A stretch of 64,000 bases of DNA from NCBI GenBank assembly GCA_035610835.1, contig CM069443.1, positions 85,868,690 to 85,932,689 on the forward strand, in the 5' to 3' direction. Each line of letters opens with the position of its first letter. Position 1 is the first letter of the stretch. Position numbers and translations under genes: made by a program. The notes below the pieces were generated by a model. The model saw nothing but the letters and a program-made list of their open reading frames with translations. It searched no databases and had not been told where the DNA came from. Positions 27,701-39,346 of the stretch are shown here, piece by piece. The DNA comes from Ophiura sarsii (Eukaryota > Echinodermata > Ophiuroidea > Amphilepidida > Ophiuridae).

Positions 27701-30700
27701 GGTAAATGGAGTAAATAAATACAGTTGAACCCCTAGTGACCTTTTCTTGACCTCTGACCCAAAACTTGTTATTGACTTTTTTGCTTGGCTGATCAATGCG
27801 CACAAGAAAAAGGTAGTCCCGTCAAAATCGGAGCATGTTTTAAGATTTTCACTTGTAAAGTTCAATGACCTCTAGTGACCCCGTGTGACATGTCACTTTT
27901 AGTGGAGAAGGACCCTATATGAACATGGATGAGAGAAACCTTTTGACTAATTCTGACAATCATAGGTCATTTCCTCTCGGACAAGTAGCATTTTGAGTGA
28001 ATGGAGTGAAAATTTACATTTTGACCCCTCGTGACCCCAAATATTTTTTGATTTTAAAAACCGAACTATTGTACATGCGTACGGTCAAAAGGAATATGTT
28101 GACCAATTCTGACGATCCTAGGTCATTTCACTAAATTGCAAATGCGTTTTTAGTGAAAATCACGTTTTGACCCCTAGTGACCTTTTCTTGACCTCTGACC
28201 CAAAACTTGTAATTGACTTTTTTGCTTGGCTGATCAATGCGCACAAGAAAAAAGTAGTCCCGTTAAAATCGGAGCATGTCTTAAGATTTTCACCTGTATA
28301 GTTCAATGACCTCTAGTGACCTCGTGTGACATGTCACTTTTAGTGGAGAAGGACCCTATATGGACATGGATAAGAGAAATCTTTTGACTAATTCTGACAA
28401 TTATAGGTCATAATCTCTTGGACAAGTAGTATTTTGAGTGCGAGGAGTGAAAATGTACATTTTGACCCCTAGTGACCTTTTTTTGACCTTTGATCTTAAC
28501 GGTATGATTGACTTTTGTTCTTGTCTCATCAATGCCCACAAAATAAAAGAAACCCGGTCAAAATCGGAGCATGCGTTATATTTTCCCCTTGTAAAGTTCA
28601 ATGACCCCTAGTGACCCTGTTTGACATGTCACTTTTAGTGTGGAAGGACCCTATATGAACATTGATCGAAGGAATCTTTTAACCAATTCTGAGTATCATC
28701 AGTCATTTTCCCTCGGACAAGTAGGGTTTTGAGTGAATGGAGTAAAATTTACATTTTGACCCCTAGTGACCCCAAATGATTTTTAATTTTAAAAACCGTT
28801 CTTTTGTACATGCGTACGGTCAAAAGGAACATGTTGACCAATTCTGAAGATCTTAAGTCATTTCACTAAATTGCAAATGCGTTTTAAGTGAAAATCACGT
28901 TTTGACCCCTAGTGACCCCTGTGTGACCTTTGACCCCTTATGCTTTTCAACCTGAGTAGTGGTGCACACAAGGGTTCTTATGACTAAATATGGTTAAAAT
29001 CGGGTCAATGGTTACGGAGCTATAGGTCCCATGACAGAAGAAGAAAGATTTCTTGTTTTTGTCAACCAAATACAAAAACATACTAGACATGACCTGTGAT
29101 CGGAGATCACGAATATTAGTCGGGTGTGTTACATGTTAACCCCTTCGAGTGGTAAATGGAGTAAATAAATACAGTTGAACCCCTAGTGACCTTTTCTTGA
29201 CCTCTGACCCAAAACTTGTAATTGACTTTTGCTTGGCTGATCAATGCGCACAAGAAAAAGGTAGTCCCGTCAAAATCGGAGCATGTTTTAAGATTTTCAC
29301 CTGTAAAGTTCAATGACCTCTAGTGACCCCGTGTGACATGTCACTTTTAGTGGAGAAGGACCCTATATGAACATGGATGAGAGGAACCTTTTGACTAATT
29401 CTGACAATCATAGGTCATTTCCTCTCGGACAAGTAGCATTTTGAGTGAATGGAGTGAAAATTTACATTTTGACCCCTAGTGACCCCAAATATTTTTTGAT
29501 TTTAAAAACCGAACTATTGTACATGCGTACTGTCAAAAGGAATATGTTGACCAATTCTGACGATCCTAGGTCATTTCACTAAATTGCAAATGCGTTTTTA
29601 GTGAAAATCACGTTTTGACCCCTAGTGACCTTTTCTTGACCTCTGACCCAAAACTTGTAATTGACTTTTTTGCTTGGCTGATTAATGCGCACAAGAAAAA
29701 AGTAGTTCCGTTAAAATCGGAGCATGTCTTAAGATTTTCACCTGTATAGTTCAATGACCTCTAGTGACCTCGTGTGACATGTCACTTTTTGTGCAGAAGG
29801 ACCCTATATGGACATGGATAAGAGGAATCTTTTGACTAATTCTGACAATCATAGGTCATTATCTCTTGGACAAGTAGTATTTTGAGTGCGAGGAGTAAAA
29901 ATGTACATTTTGACCCCTAGTGACCTTTTATTGACCTTTGATCTTAACGGTATGATTGACTTTTGTTCTTGTCTTATCAATGCCCCCAAAATAAAAGAAA
30001 CCCGGTCAAAATCGAAGCATGCCTTATATTTTTCATCTGTAAAGTTCAATGACCTCTAGTGACCTCGTTTGACATGTCACTTTTAGTGTGGAAGGACCCT
30101 ATATGAACATTGATCAAAGGAATCTTTTGACCAATTCTGAGTATCATCAGTCATTTTCCCTCGGACAAGTAGGATTTTGAGTGAATGGAGTAAAATTTAC
30201 ATTTTGACCCCTAGTGACCCCAAATGATTTTTAATTTTAAAAACCGTTCTTTTGTACATGCGTACGGTCAAAAGGAATATGTGGACCAATTTTGACGATC
30301 ATAGGTCATTTCACTAAATTGCAAATGCGTTTTTAGTAAAAATCACGTTTTGACCCCTAGTGACCCCTGTGTGACCTTTGACCCCTTATGCTTTTCAACC
30401 TGAGTAGTGGTGCACATAAGGGTTCTTATGACCAAATATGGTCAAAATCGGCTCAACGGTTACGGAGCTATAGGTCCCATGACAGAAAAAGAAGAAGAAA
30501 CAGGACGAATACAGTATATTAGTCGTTTCTCGACTAATATAACTAGACATGACCTGTGATCGGAGATCACGAATATTAGTCGGGTGTGTTACATGTTAAC
30601 CCCTTCGAGTGGTAAATGGAGTAAATAAATACAGTTGAACCCCTAGTGACCTTTTTTTGACCTCTGACCCAAAACTTGTAATTGACTTTTTTGCTTGGCT

Positions 30701-33700
30701 GATCAATGCGCACAAGAAAAAGGTAGTCCCGTCAAAATCGGAGCATGTTTTAAGATTTTCACCTGTAAAGTTCAATGACCTCTAGTGACCCCGTGTGACA
30801 TGTCACTTTTAGTGGAGAAGGACCCTATATGAACATGGATGAGAGGAACCTTTTGACTAATTCTGACAATCATAGGTCATTTCCTCTCGGACAAGTAGCA
30901 TTTTGAGTGAATGGAGTGAAAATTTACATTTTGACCCCTAGTGACCCCAAATATTTTTTGATTTTAAAAACCGAACTATTGTACATGCGTACGGTCAAAA
31001 GGAATATGTTGACCAATTCTGACGATCCTAGGTCATTTCACTAAATTGCAAATGCGTTTTTAGTGAAAATCACGTTTTGACCCCTAGTGACCTTTTCTTG
31101 ACCTCTGACCCAAAACTTGTAATTGACTTTTTTGCTTGGCTGATCAATGCGCACAAGAAAAAAGTAGTCTTGTTAAAATCGGAGCATGTCTTAAGATTTT
31201 CACCTGTATAGTTCAATGACCTCTAGTGACCTCGTGTAACATGTCACTTTTAGTGTAGAAGGACCCTATATGGACATGGATAAGAGGAATCTTTTGACCA
31301 ATTCTGACAATCATAGGTCATTATCTCTTGGACAAGTAGTATTTTGAGTGCGAGGAGTAAAAATGTACATTTTGACCCCTAGTGACCTTTTATTGACCTT
31401 TGATCTTAACGGTATGATTGACTTTTGTTCTTGTCTCATCAATGCCCACAAAATAAAAGAAACTCGGTCAAAATCGAAGCATGCCTTATATTTTCCCTCT
31501 GTAAAGTTCAATGACCTCTAGTGACCTCGTTTGACATGTCACTTTTAGTGTGGAAGGACCCTATATGAACATTGAACAAAGGAATCTTTTGACCAATTCT
31601 GAGTATCATCAGTCATTTTCCCTCGGACAAGTAGGGTTTTGAGTGAATGGAGTAATATTTACATTTTGACCCCTAGTGACCCCAAATGATTTTTAATTTT
31701 AAAAACCGTTCTTTTGTACATGCGTACGGTCAAAAGGAACATATTGACCAATTCTGAAGATCCTAGGTCATTTCACTAAATTGCAAATGCGTTTTAAGTG
31801 AAAATCACGTTTTGACCCCTAGTGATCCCTCTGTGACCTTTGACCCCTTATGCTTTTCAACCTGAGTAGTGGTGCACACAAGGGTTCTTATGACAAAATA
31901 TGGTTAAAATCGGGTCAATGGTTACGGAGCTATAGGTCCCATGACAGAAGAAGAAAGATTTCTTGTTTTTGTCAACCAAATACAAAAACATACTAGACAT
32001 GACCTGTGATCGGAGATCACGAATATTAGTCGGGTGTGTTACATGTTAACCCCTTCGAGTGGTAAATGGAGTAAATAAATACAGTTGAACCCCTAGTGAC
32101 CTTTTCTTGACCTCTGACCCAAAACTTGTAATTGACTTTTTTGCTTGGCTGATCAATGCGCACAAGAAAAAAGTAGTCTTGTCAAAATCGGAGCATGTCT
32201 TAAGATTTTCACCTGTATAGTTCAATGACCTCTAGTGACCTCGTGTGACATGTCACTTTTAGTGGAGAAGGACCCTATATGGACATGGATAAGAGGAATC
32301 TTTTGACTAATTCTGACAATCATAGGTCATTATCTCTTGGACAAGTAGTATTTTGAGTGCGAGGAGTGAAAATGTACATTTTGACCCCTAGTGACCTTTT
32401 CTTGACCTTTGATCTTAACAGTATGTTTGACTTTTGTTCTTGTCTCATCAATGCCCACAAAATAAAAGAAACCCGGTCAAAATCGGAGCATGTGTTATAT
32501 TTTCCCACTGTAAAGTTCAATGACCCCTAGTGACCCTGTTTAACATGTCACTTTTAGTGTGGAAGGACCCTATATGAACATTGATACAAGGAATCTTTTG
32601 ACCAATTCTGAGTATCATCAGTCATTTTCCCTCGGACAAGTAGGGTTTTGAGTGAATGGAGTAAAATTTACATTTTGACCCCTAGTGACCCCAAATGATT
32701 TTTAATTTTAAAAACCGTTCTTTTGTACATGCGTACGGTCAAAAGGAATATGTGGACCAATTTTGACGATCCTAGGTCATTTCACTAAATTGCAAATGCG
32801 TTTTAAGTGAAAATCACGTTTTGACCCCTAGTGACCCCTGTGTGACCTTTGACCCCTTATGCTTTTTAACCTGAGTAGTGGTGCACACAAGGGTTCTTAT
32901 GATCAAATATGGTTAAAATCGGGTCAATGGTTACGGAGCTATAGGTCCCATGACAGAAGAAGAAAGATTTCTTGTTTTTGTCAACCAAATACAAAAACAT
33001 ACTAGACATGACCTGTGATCGGAGATCACGAATATTAGTCGGGTGTGTTACATGTTAACCCCTTCGAGTGGTAAATGGAGTAAATAAATACAGTTGAACC
33101 CCTAGTGACCTTTTCTTGACCTCTGACCCAAAACTTGTAATTGACTTTTTTGCTTGGCTGATCAATGCGCACAAGAAAAAGGTAGTCCCGTCAAAATCGG
33201 AGCATGTTTTAAGATTTTCACCTGTAAAGTTCAATGACCTCTAGTGACCCCGTGTGACATGTCACTTTTAGTGGAGAAGGACCCTATATGAACATGGATG
33301 AGAGGAATCTTTTGACTAATTCTGACAATCATAGGTCATTTCCTCTCGGACAAGTAGCATTTTGAGTGAATGGAGTGAAAATTTACATTTTGACCCCTAG
33401 TGACCCCAAATATTTTTTGTTTTTAAAAACCTAACTATTGTACATGCGTACGGTCAAAAGGAATATGTTGACCAATTCTGACGATCCTAGGTCATTTCAC
33501 TAAATTGCGAATGCGTTTTTAGTGAAAATCACGTTTTGACCCCTAGTGACATTTTTTTGACCTCTGACCCAAAACTTGTAATTGACTTTTTTGCTTGGCT
33601 GATCAATGCGCACAAGAAAAAAGTAGTCCCGTCAAAATCGGAGCATGTCTTAAGATTTTCACCTGTATAGTTCAATGACCTCTAGTGACCTCGTGTGACA

Positions 33701-35888
33701 TGTCACTTTTAGTGGAGAAGGACCCTATATGGACATGGATAAGAGGAATCTTTTGACTAATTCTGACAATTATAGGTCATTATCTCTTGGACAAGTAGTA
33801 TTTTGAGTGCGAGGAGTGAAAATGTACATTTTGACCCCTAGTGACCTTTTCTTGACCTTTGATCTTAACAATATGATTGACTTTTGTTCTTGTCTCATCA
33901 ATGCCCACAAAATAAAAGAAACCCGGTCAAAATCGGAGCATGCGTTATATTTTCCCCCTTTAAAGTTCAATGACCCCTAGTGACCCTGTTTGACATGTCA
34001 CTTTTAGTGTGGAAGGACCCTATATGAACATTGATCCAAGGAATCTTTTGACTAATTCTGAGTATCATCAGTCATTTTCCCTCGGACAAGTAGGGTTTTG
34101 AGTGAATGGAGTAAAATTTACATTTTGACCCCTAGTGACCCCAAATGATTTTTAATTTTAAAAACCTTTCTTTTGTACATGCGTACGGTCAAAAGGAATA
34201 TGTGGACCAATTTTGACGATCCTAGGTCATTTCACTAAATTGGAAATAAGTTTTAAGTGAAAATCACGTTTTGACCCCTAGTGACCCCTGTGTGACCTTT
34301 GACCCCTTATGCTTTACAACCTGAGTAGTGGTGCACATAAGGGTTCTTATGACCAAATATGGTCAAAATCGGGTCAATGGTTACGGAGCTATAGGTCCCA
34401 TGACAGAAGAAGAAGAAAGAAGAAGAAAGAAGAAGAAACTAGACATGACCTGTGATCGGAGATCACGAATATTAGTCGGGTGTGTTACATGTTAACCCCT
34501 TCGAGTGGTAAATGGAGTAAATAAATACAGTTGAACCCCTAGTGACCTTTTCTTGACCTCTGACCCAAAACTTGTAATTGACTTTTTTGCTTGGCTGATC
34601 AATGCGCACAAGAAAAAGGTAGTTCCGTCAAAATCGGAGCATGTTTTAAGATTTTCACCTGTAAAGTTCAATGACCTCTAGTGACCCCGTGTGACATGTC
34701 ACTTTTAGTGGAGAAGGACCCTATATGAACATGGATGAGAGGAATCTTTTGACTAATTCTGCCAATCATAGGTCATTTCCTCTCGGACAAGTAGCATTTT
34801 GAGTGAATGGAGTGAAAATTTACATTTTGACCTCTAGTGACCCCAAATATTTATTGATTTTAAAAACCGAACTATTGTACATGCGTACGGTAAAAAGGAA
34901 TATGTTGACCAATTCTGACGATCCTAGGTCATTTCACTAAATTGCAAATGCGTTTTTAGTGAAAATCACGTTTTGACCCCTAGTGACCTTTTCTTGACCT
35001 CTGACCCAAAACTTGTAATTGACTTTTTTGCTTGGCTGATCAATGCGCACAAGAAAAAAGTAGTCCTGTCAAAATCGGAGCATGTCTTAAGATTTTCATC
35101 TGTATAGTTCAATGACCTCTAGTGACCTCGTTTGACATGTCACTTTTAGTGGAGAAGGACCCTATATGGACATGGATAAGAGACATCTTTTGACTAATTC
35201 TGACAATTATAGGTCATAATCTCTTGGACAAGTAGTATTTTGAGTGCGAGGAGTGAAAATGTACATTTTGACCCCTAGTGACCTTTTCTTGACCTTTGAT
35301 CTTAACGGTATGTTTGACTTTTGTTCTTGTCTCATCAATGCCCACAAAATAAAAGAAACCCGGTTAAAATCGGAGCATGCGTTATATTTTCCCCCTGTAA
35401 AGTTCAATGACCCCTAGTGACCCTGTTTGACATGTCACTTTTAGTGTGGAAGGACCCTATATGAACATTGATCCAAGGAATCTTTTGAATAATTCTGAGT
35501 ATCATCAGTCATTTTCCCTCGGACAAGTAGGGTTTTGAGTGAATGGAGTAAAATTTACATTTTGACCCCTAGTGACCCCAAATGATTTTTAATTTTAAAA
35601 ACCGTTCTTTTGTACATGCGTACGGTCAAAAGGAACATGTTGACCAATTCTGAAGATCCTAGGTCATTTCACTAAATTGCAAATGCGTTTTAAGTGAAAA
35701 TCACGTTTTGACCCCTAGTGACCCCTGTGTGACCTTTGACCCCTTATGCTTTTCAACCTGAGTAGTGGTACACACAAGGGTTCTTATGACCAAATATGGT
35801 TAAAATCGGGTCAATGGTTACGGAGCTATAGGTCCCATGACAGAAGAAGAAAGATTTCTTGTTTTTGTCAACCAAATACAAAAACATA
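21770..35888. repeat. Ten tandem type-2 units (about 1.0-1.54 kb each)
   Basis: Unit starts are 21770, 23220, 24641, 26183, 27633, 29083, 30543, 31993, 33002 and 34439. Lengths are mostly 1450 bp; exceptions are 1421, 1542, 1460, 1009 and 1437. All are in the same orientation, head to tail. They differ from each other more than type-1 monomers do. Tails vary from unit to unit: either GAAGAAAGATTTC with a TGTTTTTGT/ACAAAAACA inverted repeat, or a GAA-rich tract with or without the TATATTAGTCG hairpin (doubled at 26107-26180). Confidence 0.93.
31993..33001. repeat. Short type-2 unit: m1/m3 fusion with 441-bp deletion
   Basis: It begins as a normal m1, but after the shared stretch ending near 32168 it carries the m3-type variants (AAAAAAGTAGTC, later TGGACATGGATAAGAGG). 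The missing 441 bp equals the m1-to-m3 spacing in the neighbouring unit (30671 to 31112), as expected from recombination between the two homologous modules. Confidence 0.85.
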
Positions 35889-35926
35889 CTAGACATGACT
35901 GCGATCAGAGATCGCGGATATTAGTC
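35889..35926 (-). other. Probable 3' terminus of the autonomous Helitron
   Basis: CTAGACATGA, then hairpin arms GCGATC (35901-35906) and GATCGC (35910-35915) with loop AGA, then GGATATTAGTC. It is homologous to the type-2 ends but has GCGATC/GATCGC arms, and leads into unrelated sequence (AAGGGCTTTTGACC) instead of GGGTGTGTTACATG. Confidence 0.65.
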
Positions 35927-36056
35927 AAGGGCTTTTGACCTTGGTATATGGCTGTATGTTGTCAAAGGGCAATATAATCTTTTATCTTAAATTGTACTAT
36001 ATTTGATAATTGTTTTCTTAAATTTCAGCCCTGAAGTAGTCCAAAAAAATACGTTT

Positions 36057-36090
36057 TGACCCCTATTGACCTTTTCTTGACCGTTGACCC
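36057..36090. promoter_or_regulatory. Half-site composite within the Helitron's 3' region
   Basis: TGACCC, 4 nt, TGACCT, 5 nt, TGACCG, 1 nt, TGACCC. These are the same spacings as in the repeat modules, with diverged bases. It lies in otherwise unique DNA between the 3' terminus and the helicase gene, linking the satellite modules to the autonomous element. Confidence 0.5.
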
Positions 36091-36251
36091 CAAGGTCACG
36101 TTCGTGGTGATATGAACGTAAAGTGGGGGACGTTTTAATCCGTGAACCCCAACGCACGGAACCTTGAAAATGTCAAGGCTTTACTTGAAAGGTTACATAG
36201 ATTATTCCCAGAGATTAGCCCGTCTTGTTGCGGGCAAATCCCTTTCCAGCC

Positions 36252-36374
36252 AACATCGATCGTGGGCCCACAGTGGGCCCTTAATATTTTGTTCACTTTG
36301 GCCTGTTTCCGGGCCAAAGTGGACAAAATATTAAGGGTCCCATGAGGTCCCACTGTGGGCCCACGGTCGATGTT
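36252..36374. repeat. GC-rich fold-back (MITE-like hairpin)
   Basis: Left arm 36252-36303 and right arm 36311-36374 are inverted copies, both including TGGGCCCACAGTGGG (or complement), TTAATATTTTG and ACTTTGGCC, around a 7-nt centre. The right arm has about 10 extra bases. It lies between the Helitron 3' end and the helicase stop codon. Small ORFs on both strands reflect the inverted repeat. Confidence 0.8.
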
Positions 36375-36814
36375 CGTTAGCCTAAGCCTGAGATTCGGCC
36401 AGCCTTAAAATGTCACTATTAATTTACAAAATGACATTATTATTTGATTGCACTAAAATATCTATTAAAACAAATCACGTTCATAAATATAAATGGGAAT
36501 TACATTATATTGTGGTTCCTATATACAACTCTTTTAACTTTGTTGTTGTGAAACGCAAATTTTTAATCATTTACATTTCACGTTTATAAATATGTATACA
36601 TATTAATTTATATTATATTGTGGTTCCTATATACTACGGTTTAACACATTTTAATCAAACTATATATTATGGTTGCCATTTTGTTCAGATATAATTCCAG
36701 TACCCCTTGTGATATTGAATTGATAACAGATGTGTGCACTACAGGAAATATCTAGTAGTTCTTGGCTTTATTTGGAAGATGGAGAATTGCACAATTTCAT
36801 GAAAACGATGGTGA
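36375..36814. other. AT-rich 3' non-coding region of the Helitron
   Basis: No gene is seen. TTATATTGTGGTTCCTATAT recurs at about 36504 and 36615, each time after a CACGTT(C/T)ATAAATAT stretch, so the region holds a decayed ~110-bp direct repeat. Confidence 0.6.
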
Positions 36815-39328
36815 TTAATATTTTATTGCAATGAATACCGGGTCATGGTAGCTGTAGTATGTTGTTAATACTGAAGCTACATAGTGAGAAGGACGAGGCT
36901 TAATGTAGATGTGGTCAAGTAGTGTCCCTTTAGTAGTGGTTGGTTCAGATATTACTTGATGGTATTGCCTGAATGGAGGTAATATAGCATCCTTCAGTAA
37001 ATTGTGATTAAAGTCACCCGCAAACACGGCATAATCAGTATCTAGGACCTCAGTCTGTGCGGTAATGCTGTTCATTTCCATACAAAATGCGGTAGTGGTG
37101 GTTGTTACGGGTTTGTATACGGCAACTATCAATATGTTCGATGTTCCGTATGTTCTAATTGCAAGGGCATTGCAGTCTGTGCTTCTTACGAGGGGAAGGA
37201 CCATGTAGTTAACACTATTCTGAACATATATAGCTACGCCTTTACCTCTACCATAGTTAACTGTTTCAAGAGAATATCCGTCTATTAATATAGTGTTCTT
37301 GTCATCGTTATCTGTTAACCATGTCTCAGATAAACATATCACATGGGCTTTGCGGATCTCTGAATTCTTTCTCAGATCTTCAATATGGGCACGTAAGCTC
37401 TGTATGTTATGATGAGCGATAATGAAGTGTTTGTTGTGATCAACACTGACCAATGGATTGGCTCTGGAAACGTTGCAGGAAGGCATTTTGGCAGTTTCTT
37501 CGTCAATGTTTTCGTTACAAAAGATGCTTCGTGAATTAAAGTTCGTTAAATACAGTCCATTTAGAGTTGTGACTCGACTTAACGCTACGTAAGCCATTGC
37601 CGTCTTGAGACCTTTCATAGAAATGACAGCTTGTTCAGTCGTCTGTCCTTGTACTTTGTGAATGGTTACAGCCCATGCAAGTTTGAGAGGAACTTGTTCT
37701 CTCGTAATACTGTATGTCCGTCCTTTCATTTGGAATGTGTCTTTGCGAGGGACTATTGCTACACAGTCCGAATATTCTGGTGGCATACTTTGTGATCTCC
37801 TTGCATTCGCCCCAACTCGGTCATTGTCAAATTTAACGTACACAGCATTTGGCATATTTGGTGAATTGCCGAATTTGAATCCCTTGATAGTACCTGATAC
37901 ACCATTGCAGAGACCATCGGACACATCTACGTTAGTTATAAGCATTACTCGAGCATTCACTGCCAATTTAATTTCTGCCGCAAGATTCGTGTCTTTCCTG
38001 GACGTTTTGTGAGGTATGACATTGACTTTCAAAACTCTACCTCCCCTTTGGTCAACGTCAACAGCTGTTATGGTATGTTTCTCCGTATTCAAAGATTGAA
38101 GTTTTGCGTCATTGTGGGATTCAGCGTCTTTGTTGAGGTAGGACAAGTGCAACGCATCTGGAGGGGCTGGCAGTGTATTTGTGTCTACTATTCGTGATTT
38201 CAGCAGTGCCTCGTCTCCTTCATCAAGTGGTTTATCTTTGGTTCTGACACGGAGTCGGTTAAGCATTTGAGCAAACACAACGTCATCTTTTTGGCGCATT
38301 ATTTCTGTTAGTTCAACCACTTGAAAGCGAGGATTCCATATGTCTTTCAATGCTTGTTTATGTGGAAAGCACAGTGGTGTAGGAGGAAGTATCGGTGGTA
38401 ATTGATGGAAATCGCCTACTGCCAAGACGGAAATGTTACCAAACCATGTGGTATTGGAAGTGCCTTTGATTTGTTGCAGTCGTCCGTGTATGTATGATAG
38501 TTGTAGTGTGCTTACCATTGAAATCTCATCTATGATAAGAAGTTGTAGATGCTGGAACTTTGCACGCAATGTATTGACGGATTCTTCAGCAAGAGGTTTG
38601 TAGTCTGTTGTTGAGTTTGAGATGATTTTAAAGGCTGAGTTTATTGTTTGACCTGATATGTTGAATGCAGCTGTTCCTGTGTGAGCAACCAACAGCACTG
38701 TCACGTCATCAGCAGAATCTGTTATCGGTGCAAAAGCTTTTTGAGCGTGATATTTAATACATCGGATGACATGAGACTTGCCAGTGCCCGCACCTCCAGT
38801 TAAAAATATGTTGAATGGTTCAACTGTACCGTCTAGTGATTTATCATTGCACCATTTACTGATATGGTTGAAAAGTTGACGTTGCTCATTATTCAGCTGT
38901 CTCATCATAGAATGTGCTTGTTCCTCTGTCAATTCGGGGTTACGAGACTCAATTTGGCATCTCGGTAAATCTGTAGCTCTGTTTCGTGGCTGAAGGTCTG
39001 GTATATGTATTTCATCAAAGTCATCATCGGACTCACATGCTACATTTCGCATCAGTCTATCATTAAGACGTTGTTGTTCAGATTGTGGCGCAACAGCTGC
39101 CCAAGCATCTTCAATGTCTGCAGCTTCTTGTAGTGCTTCCCATGCATTATCGAGGTCATCTGTGGCAGGTTCAAAGTCCTTCATATTTTGTGCGACAATA
39201 TCTTTCACGGCTGCTCTTTTCCTGTTGACTGTTGTGACTCCAGTGAGGTGGTAACTTTGATATGTTACAAACTGATCGGGTTTGATGTTCTCATTGCGAT
39301 GAGGTAAATATAAACGAAGCATGTTCAT
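36815..39328 (-). CDS. Helitron Pif1-like SF1 helicase with C-terminal endonuclease/exonuclease/phosphatase domain
   Basis: An 837-residue protein expected to unwind DNA during rolling-circle transposition in the nucleus. Helicase motifs in order: Walker A GGAGTGKS (178-185), Walker B LLIIDEIS (263-270), GDFHQLPP (305-312), LTEIMRQ (340-346), WAVTIHKVQGQT (552-563) and VALSRVT (581-587). From about 635 an APE-like endonuclease follows: HNIQSL (640-645), CLSETW (665-670), GDFNHN (771-776), LLDHI (803-807) and a terminal SYHDP (826-830). The usual SDH motif reads SYH here. This reading frame is the same as that of the upstream Rep gene: after the Rep stop codon, six sense codons precede this ATG. 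The protein is therefore probably the C-terminal half of one Rep-helicase polypeptide, and the start is simply the first ATG after the stop. Several plus-strand ORFs over it are shadows. Confidence 0.93.
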   Translation of the reverse strand: MNMLRLYLPHRNENIKPDQFVTYQSYHLTGVTTVNRKRAAVKDIVAQNMKDFEPATDDLDNAWEALQEAADIEDAWAAVAPQSEQQRLNDRLMRNVACESDDDFDEIHIPDLQPRNRATDLPRCQIESRNPELTEEQAHSMMRQLNNEQRQLFNHISKWCNDKSLDGTVEPFNIFLTGGAGTGKSHVIRCIKYHAQKAFAPITDSADDVTVLLVAHTGTAAFNISGQTINSAFKIISNSTTDYKPLAEESVNTLRAKFQHLQLLIIDEISMVSTLQLSYIHGRLQQIKGTSNTTWFGNISVLAVGDFHQLPPILPPTPLCFPHKQALKDIWNPRFQVVELTEIMRQKDDVVFAQMLNRLRVRTKDKPLDEGDEALLKSRIVDTNTLPAPPDALHLSYLNKDAESHNDAKLQSLNTEKHTITAVDVDQRGGRVLKVNVIPHKTSRKDTNLAAEIKLAVNARVMLITNVDVSDGLCNGVSGTIKGFKFGNSPNMPNAVYVKFDNDRVGANARRSQSMPPEYSDCVAIVPRKDTFQMKGRTYSITREQVPLKLAWAVTIHKVQGQTTEQAVISMKGLKTAMAYVALSRVTTLNGLYLTNFNSRSIFCNENIDEETAKMPSCNVSRANPLVSVDHNKHFIIAHHNIQSLRAHIEDLRKNSEIRKAHVICLSETWLTDNDDKNTILIDGYSLETVNYGRGKGVAIYVQNSVNYMVLPLVRSTDCNALAIRTYGTSNILIVAVYKPVTTTTTAFCMEMNSITAQTEVLDTDYAVFAGDFNHNLLKDAILPPFRQYHQVISEPTTTKGTLLDHIYIKPRPSHYVASVLTTYYSYHDPVFIAIKY

Positions 39329-39346
39329 ATGGTATCTTTCACTATC

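Noticed and set aside
1..35888. CRISPR array
   Set aside because: Units are over 1 kb, without short repeat/spacer alternation, and the context is eukaryotic.
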